DNA of 64,000 bases from Gigaspora margarita (GCA_009809945.1 WTPW01000024.1:759979-823978); one strand, 5' to 3'. Shown: positions 22,236 through 33,989, counted from the first letter of the stretch. The notes: generated by a model not told the origin, from the letters alone. Numbers and translations are program-made.

Positions 22236-24674
22236 ATATTATTTAAGATAAAGTTTTTTTGTTTTATGGGGTTTAGGAAGGTCATTATAGGTATAAAAAA
22301 GTATCCTATTTTCATAATCTATAATTTTCCGAATTGCTAGTTTTCTTTTAGACAAATGACCTCCATTTTTTAAAGTTTTTCTAAAAAAACATGAACCTTG
22401 ATCGTAATTTTTTTTCTCAACAGCCTCATATAAAAATGCTTTAAGCCCCCATTCTTGATGCCTTTCAAGCAATTCCCAACTATGATAAACTACTATATGT
22501 ATATACAGAGTAATCTGACTAGGTAAATATAACCCTTGTTTAAATAACTGTTGATTAATCAGATTGCCTTGAGAAGGTGTTAGATATAAAGCTAATCATG
22601 TTCATGCTTGTTGTTTAAAATTTTGAGGATTGGTATTTTTATCACATAAATTAACATATAAATTATAAAAATCATCCCACAGTTTTCGAATAAGAGTTGC
22701 TCGAGATGGTCGAAACAATAATCCAAGATTAAACTAAAATTATTATACATACCAGTATTATATAGTACGTATAATATATATAATTATATATGTAATACAA
22801 ATTATAAACTTATATATACCTGTCATAAAACTTTCATTTTGTTGTTGCCACAAAGTGGAGTAGAATTCTATAAACGTGTTCCTCAAACTTCCCAAAAATT
22901 AAATAAAATATTTAATCTATGCATTTCATCTTTGATTATTTTCCATACTGAGTCATTAAATAATCCTCTTTCTTCAACTTCTGCTAACATTAGTGACTAT
23001 AATTGATTTGTTATATGCAAAAATGCATGAAGTATATCGAATATAACATTTTCAATTGTTATCATATCAAAAATTGGTGAATTTGTATGACTATGGAAGC
23101 TCTTATAATCTTTAGCAATTTTTTTTATATCTTTGCTAATATGCCAATCTTGACTTAAATCTGAATATTGTTCTTTTGCAAATTCACACCACAAATAGAA
23201 GTATCAAGAATTTGCACAATTAATTCCAAGATTGATTGCTAAAAATTTCTAGTCTGCGCTAAAGTATAGTTTAAAATTCCAATGTGTTTCCATAATATCT
23301 AATCTATTATTTTTTAAAAATTGTAAATTATCCAAAAAAGGTTTTAAAATAAAACTTAAAATGCATACTTTTCAGTTTCAGGGTAAAGAACTGTTATGTA
23401 ATAATAATCTGCATGATAATGATTATTAATATTATTTAAAATTATGAAAGTTACTATTACATGTTTTATTTTAGATCCTGTATTTCTTCTGTCCCCAGAG
23501 ACATGAAGATGAATAGTTGGATTAGAACTATGAAGAATGCCTTTTTTTTCTAATTGTGGAATAAGGTAAATTAAAATATCTTTTGTACTTTTTTGAATTC
23601 CTATATCTGAAATCTTAACTGTATCCAAATCTATTTTAGAATAATTTAAAATTCTACGATTATTATGATCTACATATATGGTTTTAATTGCCTGATCCAT
23701 AATTTTGGTAATATTATTTTTCTTATTTGATATTACCCATTCTCGTAGTAGATTTTGTTCATCTATAGTTAAGTTACGATAAGAATCACGTGAAATCTTA
23801 TTTTGATCTATAGTTTGAACTAATAACTGAATTTTTTGATTTTCTTGTATAGAGCTAAAATCAATATGATAATTACATTTATCAACTGAAAAATCTACAC
23901 TTTTCAAATTTACTTTATCTTCAATATGATATGTCAATCTAGCCTTATTGTTAAAACTTGATTGTAGTAAAGTTCTCATTTTTCATGCTCAGTTCATTAA
24001 AGTCTTATCAGAACATGTATTGCTGGTTTAATTGTATGTAATCTTTTTTTAGTTTTACATATTTTATTTAGAGTTTCTAGCTGCAATCCAAATACAAGAG
24101 AACCTGATATAGTAGTTTTAGAATTTGGATTGCATGTCTATATATATATATTAAAATATATTAACTAAAGAAAAAAAAAACTTATACTATTAATAATATA
24201 AATTATATATACTTGTAGATAAATAAGTACTGCATTTGATGCAGATAATATTGAAGTTACTGTTTCTGTAAACTCATCACCATAATTAATTATAAATTCA
24301 GGGGTTTTATCTTTATATTTAATAGAGCAACGTATTGTTCTTTTATTTTTACCATGTCCCCAGGTAGTTATTATGATATAATTATCAGGAATCTTTATCT
24401 TTTTAGCAAATTTGTTTGGCGAACTGGTACTAGTTGTTACTAAAATATTATCAGATAGATAAATACCTTCATTTTTGATAATATAAGTAAAATTCCTTAT
24501 TGTTTGGTTATTTTTTTGCTCTTTATAATTAATAATATTATCTAAGAGATATGTTAAAATTTCTTCAATTTTAATACCATTTTGTAAGTTTATATATTTA
24601 CTTGTATTACTATTGCTATTGCTTTGTAACATTTTTGTAATTGTAGAACTGATACCAAATATGTAAGTAAACAA
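22236..24674 (-). pseudogene. Broken multi-exon gene of an expanded, uncharacterised family
   Basis: Minus-strand gene read 5' to 3' from 24674. The first exon (to 24213) includes NYIIITTWGHGKNKRTIRCS and ends before a GTATAT intron of 75 bases (24212-24138). Next come TISGSLVFGLQLETLNKIC and a long open stretch (23979-23356) with TIHLHVSGDRRNTGSKIKHV and YYITVLYPETEKY. Then FSAD-stop-KFLAINLGIN (TAG 23251-23249), YLWCEFAKEQYSDLSQDW and KIIKDEMHRLNILFNFWEV. Finally FRPSRATLIRKLWDDFYNLY and the end, with HEAD-like motifs WGLKAFLYEAVEKKNYDQG and FENR-like YENRILFYTYN. I recall this order of motifs from repeated uncharacterised genes in mycorrhizal fungi. Conserved Asp residues (SGD, SAD) make a transposase-like role possible but unproven. 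Many stops, several at likely Trp codons (22604, 22598). Confidence 0.65.
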
Positions 24675-24894
24675 ATATACAAATTCTGTATGATAATAAA
24701 GGTAGATCTGTTAGATGTTTATTTAACTATACTTGTATTTATTGTACAGTATAAAAAAATTGACAAGCCACTGAAAAATAAAATTTAATTGCTAGATCAC
24801 GAGATTCACGTGTACGCTTACATTACCATTGCCAAAATTTTCAAATTAAAAAATATGCATCTGTCATCAAACTTATTGTAAATCAAAACTCAAA
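24675..24894. promoter_or_regulatory. Shared intergenic region between two divergent genes
   Basis: 220 bp separate the minus-strand gene from the plus-strand zinc-finger gene. It contains a CACGTG box (about 24809-24814) in an otherwise AT-rich stretch. The arrangement fits a bidirectional promoter. That is inference from position. Confidence 0.4.
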
Positions 24895-25560
24895 ATGGCA
24901 ACTAGTATGTATTAAAAAAATAATTTTTTTTCAAATTTATAATAAAAATAAAAAACAATAAACTAACTTTTTTTTATTTAGTGGACCCAACTTTAGTTTG
25001 TTATATTTGTGATAAAGAAATCAAATCTAAAAGAGGACTCTCTTATCACAATACAATGGTCAAAAAATTTAATACACATCAATCTAATATCAATAAATTA
25101 CCAAAAGGAATTATAACTGAATTTAAAAACATAATTGTATCTCTTATTCATCATAATTTACCATTAAATTTCAAATCAATGGGAAAACAAACATTGTCTA
25201 TTCCTTGTCCAGAAAGTCTTTTTTATGCAATATTTTTAGGACATATTCATTATTATTCAAGTGTACAGGAGCTTATAAATGTAAATTTCATAAAACATCA
25301 GCATATTAAACTTTAGCAAAGATTTTGAATTCTGAAACATGGGGCCATAAAGTTTATTCTCAAAATCAGCAAACATATGTTGTATGTCAAGATCCAATTT
25401 CATGTGAAAATAAAGATGATTTAGGTCCACTTTTATTACTTAATACAAATCTACTATCAAATAAACCTTGAAAATCTCAAATTCTTCGTGGAGAGGTTCT
25501 TGTTGAATGGGAAAAAAGAAAGTCTGTAGAAAAAGATAGAAATATGTGTTTTACAGGTTT
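24895..25560 (+). pseudogene. Zinc-finger gene of an expanded fungal family, broken
   Basis: Exon 1 is only ATGGCAACTA (24895-24904), spliced through a GTATGT...TTTAG intron (24905-24981) to exon 2. The joined start is MATMDPTLVCYICDKEIKSK, with a CxxC...H zinc-finger pattern (CYIC ... YHNTMVKKFNTHQ). FKNIIVSLIHHNLPLNFKSM and SIPCPESLFYAIFLGHIHYY follow. The frame breaks near 25265; the family continues in another frame as AYKCKFHKTSAY-stop-TLAKI (TAA 25307-25309), ILNSETWGHKVYSQNQQTYV and NKP-stop-KSQILRGEVLVEW (TGA 25469-25471, probably Trp). Likely a DNA-binding accessory protein; function not known. Divergent neighbour of the gene at 22236-24674. Confidence 0.65.
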
Positions 25561-25999
25561 TATATATATAGGTTTTTTTATTTTACAAACATGAGTACTT
25601 TCTTAATATATAAATAAAAATTGAGGTTTTGTTTTAATTCAATTGAATTATTTACAACAGATAGTTTATTTTTTTATTAAAAACCTCAAATTTACCAAAT
25701 TCTATCCTTGATAGAATTATTCATGCAAATTCTGTAATTGGATACTATTACAATTATGGTAACGAAATAACCCGCATAAACATTGTTTTAAACAATCAAG
25801 ATCTTTAGAAATAGCATACATAGAGTGCTATAAAGCATCTAAATTCATAGGTCAGTGTTCAATTTTTAATTAGTGGAAATAAATTATTCGATCAAGTGAG
25901 TTCATTATCGTGATGAAAAAAAGATGATCTAAGACCATCTTTTTTATTTTAGAGCTGCTCGCAATATAAACATTACTAATTAATCATAATACTTGTGCA
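25561..25999. other. Possible further coding scrap and a hairpin
   Basis: 25702-25795 stays open as LDRIIHANSVIGYYYNYGNE, perhaps a downstream exon of the zinc-finger gene. 25911-25943 is a short hairpin (AAAGATGATC...GACCATCTTT). Confidence 0.35.
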
Positions 26000-26230
26000 T
26001 GATCTCTATAACAAGCCAATCACATTGAAAGAGATGCTCTCAAGCAGCATGCTCGATGTGATTATCTAGTGACCATTATGGCATTATTAATTAGACCACT
26101 TTGAGAACTGATAGTATAGATGTTGAAAACCAATAACATGGATGATAATATGATTGAATTTTATGCTCATGTATCTTCTTCAATGTGATTAATTTATAAT
26201 CATGTTGGTGCTCAAGTATTACAATTAATT
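26000..26230 (-). repeat. Inverted partner of the 18.0-kb repeat
   Basis: Read on the minus strand it starts 'aatacttgagcaccaaca', then 'ataaattaatcacattga', 'ttttcaacatc' and 'actatcagttctcaaa', as at 17990-18140, with an extra ~60 bp in the middle. The phrase TTGAGCACTA or its variants also occurs nearby at 18106, 26244 and 26400. Confidence 0.7.
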
Positions 26231-26908
26231 AAAATATTAATTGCAATTGATGCTTGAGCAAACATCCTTATCATTATTACTATTTAGAAATTGTATTTAT
26301 TTATATTTATTTTTTGATTACCAGTATCACATGATAGTATTAAAAACTATCGATCGATGATATTACATTATATTATATTAAAATTATAAATCACAATAAT
26401 TATGTTTGAGCACTATTACATGAAAGCTTTGTGGCATTCATAAAGAACCCTGATACAATTGACAAAGAAAGCATTGATTATATTATTAAAACAATATTTA
26501 CCAAACAATTAAATCATGATATTAAAAATAATATTGGTTAATACCTTTTGAGTCACTAGGATTTGGATTAGACTTTAATCTACTTCAGCATGTTCACAAA
26601 GACCAACAAGTTGGTCACAAACATCTCTTGCTCTAGACATGGATCGATAAACTACAAATTTTCATAACACCAATTCATTGATTAGTTTGTATCCACCCAC
26701 TATATTTATTAAATATAAACTGCATCAAAAATTAGTAAATTTGAAAAATGAATAACTTGCCTGTTCCCAAATATTTAATAATGTAAAATAATCACCACCA
26801 GACAAATGTACTTTGTTTACAACACTTATCACTTTGACATCCAGCTTGTCCATCCAGGCTATCAAAGTACGCATCTATAATATCCAGGTTGTTCACCCAG
26901 GCTATCAT
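26231..26908. other. Non-coding sequence with scattered coding-like scraps
   Basis: 26430-26540 is open as FVAFIKNPDTIDKESIDYII but has no family I recognise. 26830-26900 contains a twice-repeated phrase related to 'gtccatccaggctatca'. Confidence 0.35.
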
Positions 26909-26956
26909 ATTAAGCAATTTTGTTATATCAATAATTGCTTCTTCATATCTTGCCAT
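26909..26956 (-). pseudogene. Single TPR-motif fragment
   Basis: Minus strand from an ATG at 26956 reads MARYEEAIIDITKLLNM, which matches the second helix pattern of TPR repeats (GRYEEALxDLxKxLE). It lies on the same strand as both decayed TPR arrays. Too short for more than a tentative call. Confidence 0.4.
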
Positions 26957-27077
26957 GATGAAATTAAATTTTACTCAAAATTTAGAGAAGAATCTTGTTT
27001 GCTTTTTAGAAAATTTTCTAAATCTTCAAGTGTATATGTATTCGATCATACCTATAACCCAACTACTCTTACCCAGT

Positions 27078-27233
27078 GGCAGTGATGGTAAATGATCTGG
27101 TCATTTGCCTTTTTTTTAAATGATCTAGGTCATTCAGACTAAAATTTATAATAAAATTGAGGTTATTTGAGGTTATTTGAGGTTATTTGAAGGTCATTTA
27201 AAGGTCATTTGAAGGTCATTTACTATTACTGCC
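27078..27233. mobile_element. 156-bp MITE with GGCAGTNATNGTAAATGA ends, copy 1
   Basis: Ends GGCAGTGATGGTAAATGA and (reverse complement) GGCAGTAATAGTAAATGA. The interior repeats 'ttgaggttatttgagg' and 'aaggtcatttgaagg'. A related left end is at 58738. Confidence 0.8.
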
Positions 27234-27429
27234 AAGGGTGGGTGAGTGGGCATTATTGACAAAGCCAGAATTGTATCGAGCCTGCAGCAAAAACAAGAGG
27301 GAGGCCAAACTTCTAATTCTCCCTTCTTAAATAGCATTTTCCATGACCTCATAATTATGTTATTCAGAAATACTTTTGCCAAAATATATCATACTTACAA
27401 ATCACCCATTGTTACCCCTCAATCGGTTA

Positions 27430-27595
27430 GGGGCATGCTATTTATTACGTAATTTTTACCATAGATATATGGTCAAAGGTAGTGATCATGTCTATATATT
27501 ATATTAACCAATCTGAATTAGATAAATTGATCACACCATACATGAGTAAGTGTGACTACTAAGTAAAAAATATTACGTAATAAATAGCATGCCCC
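27430..27595. mobile_element. 166-bp Harbinger-type MITE
   Basis: Perfect inverted ends GGGGCATGCTATTTATTACG then TAAT, flanked by TTA on both sides (27427-27429 and 27596-27598). A three-base TTA duplication with GG-starting ends fits PIF/Harbinger (Tourist-like). Confidence 0.88.
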
Positions 27596-27684
27596 TTACC
27601 CATCCTTATCGAACAATATATCATACTTACTAATTTCTTCAAACCCATTCTCCATTCTCTTTTTTACCTATACAAGCCCCTATC

Positions 27685-27861
27685 ATGTAACAATTTATTG
27701 ATAATTTGGATAATTACGCCCAAGAATACGATATGGAGGAGGCACAGGATTTTTATTCTTATTCTACTTTACACAACTATAAGCATGAAGCCATTACTAA
27801 ACTGGTGGACTATACAGCTGATGCTTTCTCTTTATTCTTCTCGACTCTAATAGATTCTTAA
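27685..27861 (+). pseudogene. Small open frame of unknown function
   Basis: After an ATG immediately followed by TAA (27685-27690) the frame stays open for 56 codons: QFIDNLDNYAQEYDMEEAQD, then DYTADAFSLFFSTLIDS and TAA at 27859-27861. It is acidic and hydrophilic with coding-like composition in an AT-rich setting. Either a remnant or a small gene whose second codon has mutated. No family recognised. Confidence 0.35.
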
Positions 27862-27869
27862 AAATAATT

Positions 27870-28555
27870 TTTAATATTCTATAATTAAATTGTTTCATCT
27901 ATCTTTGATAACAATTATATGCTCCAAGAGCATTACTCCAAAGTGATTAAATTAATACAAGTAAAATAAAATAATATTAATAAATTAGAATAATTTACTT
28001 AACAAATTGATGATTATTATACTTACTGCAATAAGTAAACATGATGTTTCTTCTAACCCAACGTTTCTTATTCTATTAATTTTAGATAAAACCAATTTTT
28101 TATTAATAAGATATTATGCTCTTAAAAAGCACTTAAATTTATAGCAACCAATTATACAAAGATTTTTTTATATTATTCTATATATAAATTTTTACTTCGA
28201 GTTCGTTATACTATATAAATTCAGAAATTAAAATGAGTATAGTGTTATATAAAACCTTGTAAGCTTAAATTTTTAAACTATGCAAATATTGAATATAAAA
28301 AATATTAATTTAAAATAACTTAGTACTTATGATCTCAGTTACTTTTTGCTAATTTCAGCTTTTTTTTTAATTATACTCATGGGTTTTGAAGTGGGCTCAT
28401 GGGTTTAACATATATTTTAATATACTTTTAGATGAGTCAACAAATTTGACATGTAATTTTGGGGTACAATTTTTATTCGTATCCAATCAACATGTGATTT
28501 TTTGTAGATCAATAAATATTTTGGGGACTAATTTTAAGGTCCAATTTCCCAAATT
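27870..28555. other. AT-rich sequence, no gene seen
   Basis: Nothing beyond short AT repeats. 28386-28577 has a short open frame with no recognisable motif. Confidence 0.5.
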
Positions 28556-28559
28556 GGCA

Positions 28560-29225
28560 GATATGTCTATACCTTAAAGCTATTGTATTATCTGGTTCAA
28601 TTTTATTAGTACTCATATCTATTTAATAATGTAAAAAATATTAATAATTTCTCCAAATTAGTAATTCATCATATAATTATTACACTTTCATACCTTAAAG
28701 TTACTGTATTATCTGGTTCAATTTCTAGCAATCTAGTTAAATCTTTAGATGTATTATCATATTTGCCCACAATAAATATTATTTGGTATTTAGTTTATAA
28801 TTTAAAATAATAATAATTTTTCTAAGTTAGCGATTGATTCATTATACCTTTTCATCATATAATTAATTTTATTTCTATATCTTAAAACTATCGCATTATC
28901 TGGTCCAATTTCTATCAATCTAGTTAAACTTCAGATGCGTTATCATATTTGCCCACAGTAAATTAGTACTTAGTATCTAATTTAATAATTTAAAATATTA
29001 ACAACGTTTCTGAGTTAGCAATTAATTCATTGTGCCTTTTCATCATATAATTAATTTTACTTCTATACTTAAAGCTATTGTATTATCTGGTTCAAATTTC
29101 TAGCAATCTAGTTAAATCTTCAGATGCACTATCAAATTTGCCTGCAGTGAATTAGTACTTTGTGTCTATTAAATAATTTAAAATTATAATAATTTCTTCG
29201 AATTACAATTAATTTGTTATACCTA
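28560..29225 (-). pseudogene. Second array of decayed TPR-coding units
   Basis: Same unit family as 18.8-20.1 kb, here mostly in the longer form. The best-preserved stretch on the minus strand (about 28913-28803) is open for 36 codons: EIGPDNAIVLRYRNKINYMM, then KRYNESIANLEKLLLF, a clear TPR helix pattern. Preceding it, GKYDNASEV ends in TAA. About four units are visible. All contain stops. Confidence 0.72.
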
Positions 29226-29229
29226 AAAT

Positions 29230-30480
29230 AAATCTAATAAATTACTTTTTTTAAAAAAAAACATAAATTTTACTTTTTCCAGATATTTCATTAGGACTGT
29301 GTCATTAATCACCTGATTATTTTTTATCAGAGGTCTACCTCCCTCCCTCTTCTTTAATATATATATAGTCAGGTTCTTATATCTAATTTTAACTTTTTTT
29401 ACCCCCTCCCCCCTAAAAAATCACCTGATTTTTGTCACTCCCTTACCATTATGCTGTCGAATTAACATGTTGAATCACTGCAAAGAATGCTGTCAAATAA
29501 CTATCAAATTATCACAAGAACACTGTTAAATTTCTACATTGAATCACCACAAAAAAAAGCTATCGAATTCTTACAAAAATGCATAACAAGAATGCCATAT
29601 ATTCACTACAAAAACTGGAGAAAACCAAAAAAACTCTAGAGAAACTATGAGATTAAAAATATTTTTAATACAAAAAAAAAGCAAAAAAGAATAACAAAAA
29701 AAAACTAATTATATACTTATGATTGTCAATTTTCCGTAAATTATCCAGGGTGTATAACAGAGATGAGAAGATCTAGACCTAAATATATGAAATGAAAGAA
29801 AAAACATTATTTAGAATATTATTAACAGTTAAGGTTAAAAATAAAATAACAAATAAATTATTATTTCATGTGCATTTAACAAAAAAAATAGTATACAGAA
29901 TTTTTTTAGTAGTGCTGTATAAAAAGCACATAAAACCTCCAAATTTGAAGAGAGCTAAGAATAAGTGTATAGTCAATTTCCCTAAAACAAATAAAAAATG
30001 GATAAAACAAAATAGATTAAATTAGCTCGATTTAAAAATCTGAATATAAAAATTGCAATTTTAAATCCTATTTCTACACAGAAAAGCATTTAAACTCAAA
30101 TTTCTCTAAACCAAGCCTCTTATTAATGAACTTAAATATAGGAAGTATAACTCTTGTTAGTTCAATATAGAAAGAGATAGTTTAATATAAAAATAATAAT
30201 AATAATAATGATAACGATAACGATGATCGATTAAAAAAAACAAAAACACATGTAGTATGACAAGGTCAAATTGCTGACAGTCCACAGATGGTCTAAACGA
30301 TCAGATCAGGTTATATAAATGATCAGGTTACGTAAATGATCACATCAGGTTACATATTTGATAGCCAATCAGAATCAAGGAAAAATTGTGCATTATTTGT
30401 GCAGCACCTAGATTTAATAATCTACATTAATCTAGATTTATTTACATCAATTTGCATCAGCTTATATTTATATAATAATG
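29230..30480. other. AT-rich sequence with low-complexity repeats
   Basis: 29470-29600 shows a loose repeat ('atcac.acaagaa.gctgt.aaatt'). 30195-30225 is an AAT/ATAACG microsatellite. 30300-30355 repeats 'aaatgatcaggttacgt' about four times. 29792-30025 is a Lys-rich open frame I do not accept as a gene. Confidence 0.5.
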
Positions 30481-30483
30481 ATA

Positions 30484-31530
30484 AGGGGGCTTCCAAAAAT
30501 TACATAATATTTTGTTACTAATAAATTTCACCCACACCTGATTTTCTATTAGCCAATCAAATTTTATATTTTTTAAAATTTATTCATATATTCAATTAAT
30601 GAAAATGATAATAACTATTGCTCTACTGGACCAATTTAGATAATTTAACTACCAAAATGTTCATCTCACTGAGATGATTCTAACAAGCCCAAAATCATTG
30701 AAATCTAATTACAGAGTCCCAAGATCGTTCAACTTTTGTGTAATTTTAATAGTAATTTTTTAGAATACTAAGTAAATATCTTTAATATTGAATAACTTTT
30801 GATCCAATAGCCCGTTTTGGATGATTTAACTACCAAAATGTTCATCTCAGTGAGACAATTCTGACAAGCCCAAAATCGATAAATTCTAATTACAGGATTC
30901 CAAGATCAATAAAGATTTTATTGTTTGTTTAGCAATACAAATCTTTGTTGATCTTGGAATCCTTTGATTGGAATTTAGCGATTTTGGGCTTGTTAGAATC
31001 GTCTCACTGAGACAAACATTTTGGTAGTTAAATTATCCAAAATGGCCAGTGGATCAAAAGTTATTCAATATTAAAGAAATTTACTTAGTGATTCTAAAAA
31101 ATCACTATTAAAATTACACAAATCTAAATTGGTCCAGTAGATCAATAGTTGGGGGTAGGTCAATAGAAAACAGGCAAATATTTTCTAAGTAAAAGATTTT
31201 TAAACTTTAGATCAAAATATCTTAACAATTATCAACTCAAATCTAATAAAACTTTTTTTATTCTTAATTTATATAGTATAAAATTAAAATAAAAAAATTT
31301 TTATTAAATTTGATTTGATAATTGCTAAGATATTTCAATTCAAATTTTTAAAAAAAGTTATAAAAACAATTTGCCTGTTTTCTATTGACTTCACCCCAGT
31401 TATTAATAATTTTATAATTTTATACTTTTGGTCAGAATTATAAAATTTTGACCAGAATTATAATTATAACCTGATATTTTCAGGACCCTACCCATCTACC
31501 AAAAAAATTACATAATTTCTGGAAGCCCTC
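30484..31530. mobile_element. 1.05-kb TA-flanked element with layered inverted repeats
   Basis: Ends AGGGGGCTTCCAAAAATTAC and (reverse complement) GAGGGCTTCCAGAAATTATG, flanked by TA (30482-30483, 31531-31532). Inside, a block containing 'taactaccaaaatgttcatc' occurs twice directly (about 30650 and 30830) and once inverted (about 31010), the inverted copy closing a fold-back around 30920. A further palindrome ending in 'ttttctattga' occupies 31160-31390. Non-coding. Confidence 0.8.
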
Positions 31531-31539
31531 TAATGTAGC

Positions 31540-32080
31540 TGTCCAAAATTTTTTTGCACAATATACAAAATTCGCAGTTAATATAAAATTTCTATTGACT
31601 CATTTTATTGATTTTAACTTGCTTTGAATTGATGTACATATGTACTGTGTAACTATCAGCTATTATAAAGTAGGAAATAGAGTTGCAAAAAATTATGCTG
31701 CTAGTTAATTGCATCACTTAATTATAAGATACACAATTAATAATCATATAATTATTTAGCTACTTAACTGTTAAATTTGAATACTTAAAAAATCAGCTTT
31801 AATTGTAATAATTTATTATTGATAATCAGATAATGGGTCCGATCATAAGAGTTTAGCCCAATTAGTTCAGATTTGTGTTGATCATTGTTTTGATCAGAAA
31901 ATCAAATATGTGATTTTCTCAAAATTTTAATCAGATCAAAAATGAAAATCTCCTTACTTTTTACTGAATAGCTCCTATATATAATATTTAATATGAATTG
32001 TTTAAATTTAATTGACTAGTACTATATTTATATATAACCTTAGTACTATAACTTAAATCTAGCTCTATATAACCTATCTT
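31540..32080. other. AT-rich sequence, no gene seen
   Basis: No open frame or repeat partner noticed. Confidence 0.5.
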
Positions 32081-32084
32081 AGAT

Positions 32085-32680
32085 ATAAGTCTATATATAA
32101 TACTCTATCTCAATATAAACAAATATTAAAAATTTACTGTATATAAATTAGCCAATCAAATTTTATGAAGCTAGCTTAAGTCTTATATATAGAATTTTTA
32201 ACTAATAAATTTGTTTATTTTTGCTCTAATTTAATTAGTTGATACTAAATTTCTGCAATATATAAAACCCTAATCATAATCTTAGAACTAATCAAATTTT
32301 ACTAAGATATTTTAAGTAAATTTTATATATAGAATTTTTTAACCAATAAAATTTATTTGTTTTTGCTTAAGTATAATTTGTTAGTACTAAATTGGCTATT
32401 ACTATTGAAATATAACTCTATAACTCTATATTATATATAAGAATATAAAAAACTTTAACTCTAACTCTAAAATATAGATTTTTTTAATTCATAAAATTTA
32501 TTTATTTTTGCTTTAATATAATTGGTTGGTACTAAAATTGCTTACTATATATAAAACTCTAAATCTAACTCTAACTTTAGAATCTATAAATAATTAAATT
32601 TTATTAAATATTTTAAGTAAATTTTATATATAAAATTTTTAACTAATAAAATTTTTATTTGGATACTTCTAGATATCTCT
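32085..32680. repeat. Dispersed repeat with 'aataaaatttgtttatttt' core, copy 1
   Basis: Direct near-copy of 39525-39880 over about 330 bp. Within it a unit of roughly 150-170 bp ('tcttatatatagaattttt', 'aataaaatttgtttattttt', 'gttagtactaaattggctat') repeats about three times. Part of the same unit is at 34190-34420 and 40610-40670. Contains AGCCAATCAAAT at 32150. Confidence 0.7.
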
Positions 32681-32689
32681 AGCTAGAGA

Positions 32690-32865
32690 TGCCTAATGAT
32701 AATATTTTGGGCCAAATAGCTAATTAAAAAATAAATAAATCACATGATAGTTATTTTTGTATAGCACAAGATAGCATAAAAAATAATTATTACAGATCAG
32801 TCTAATAAACAAAAACAATAACAAAAATGTGAAAAAGTAAAAAATGTGAAAAATACAAGAAACGG
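32690..32865. other. AT-rich spacer before the hAT-type element
   Basis: Contains 'ctagatatctctagctag', a short palindrome; nothing else. Confidence 0.4.
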
Positions 32866-32875
32866 CTATCTAAAC

Positions 32876-33981
32876 TAGTGTTCTGACCCATTACAAAAAT
32901 CCTGATCTGGGTAAATACTAGGTAATAAAAAATTCTGCTATGGCTCACCTGTGAATGGTTCACTCAGGTGATCTGAGTGAACACTAGGTAATAAAAAAGT
33001 TTTGCTATAGTTCACTTGTGAGTAGATAGTCTAATTCTAAAAAAAAAAAAAAGTAATTTCAAAAAAAAGTAGGTTAAAAAAAAAGAGAAAGACAAAATAA
33101 AAAAACTTAACAATAAAAAGGCATTTTACTCTATTTTTACACTTTTCTCCCTTTTTTTCTCTCTCTCTTTCTTTTTTTACTCCCTTTTTTTTCTCTCTTT
33201 TTCTCTTTCTCTCTTTCTCTCTTTCTTTTTCTCTTTTTCTTTCTTCCTCTTTAATTTATTTGATCAACTTATACATCATATCTAATCTAAAACCAATTCT
33301 TGTATTACTAATAGTATAGTCAAGAATAAATATACAAGTGAAACTAAAAACAATAAATACACAGCTAAAATAAGTAATATGAAACAAAACATTACATATT
33401 ATAACCAACCCATACAGGTTACCCATGTGGGTAACTTGCAGGTTGACCCATGGGTGACCTACAGGTTGATTCATAGATGACCCACAGGTTGACCTACAGG
33501 TAACCCATGAGTTGACCCACAGGTGGCCTGTGGGTCAACTATGAGTGATCATCTGGGTGGCTATAATTCAACTCAGTTCACCTACCCACCTGTGGGCAAA
33601 GACCCGTAAAAATTTTTTGTATTATACAAAATCTTTATTTGAATTGTTGCAAAAATTTGTATTAATTTGTAATAAGATATTAAATTTATAGTAATTTGCA
33701 ATTTATTTTAGAAAACATCAAAAATTTATTCAAAATTTTGATCTAATCTTGCTCATCTTTTATGTTTATTCATTTTCTCTTTTAGAAACTTAATTTAGCA
33801 CACTATCTGACATTATTAGCCAATCAAATTTATGGAATACACATGAATTTTACCTTTAAAAATTTGGTTTAATTTGCATAATCAATCTAAATTTTATTAA
33901 TTTGTATTAATTTATATACAAATTTTTATGAATCTCTGCCTGTGGGTAACCCAAGTGAGACTTACCTAGGTCAGAACACTA
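32876..33981. mobile_element. 1.1-kb hAT-type non-autonomous element
   Basis: Perfect 13-bp ends TAGTGTTCTGACC ... GGTCAGAACACTA, flanked by a perfect 8-bp duplication ATCTAAAC (32868-32875 and 33982-33989). An eight-base duplication with TAGTG-type ends is diagnostic of hAT. Subterminal regions carry many copies of the half-site 'gacccacaggt/acccatgggt' (33417-33600), the usual binding-site pattern for hAT transposase. No transposase gene inside. Confidence 0.92.
33124..33252. repeat. Polypyrimidine tract
   Basis: About 130 bases almost purely C and T (CTCTCTTT types) inside the hAT-type element, preceded by an A/G-rich stretch at 33040-33105. May form triplex or slipped structures. Confidence 0.8.
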
Positions 33982-33989
33982 ATCTAAAC

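Noticed and set aside
29792-30025. 77-codon Lys-rich open frame
   Set aside because: Composition is what AT-rich DNA gives by chance, with no motif, no splice context and no homologue I can recall.
33417-33600. Independent satellite of 'acccacaggt' repeats
   Set aside because: It lies wholly inside the hAT-type element and is better explained as its subterminal motif cluster.
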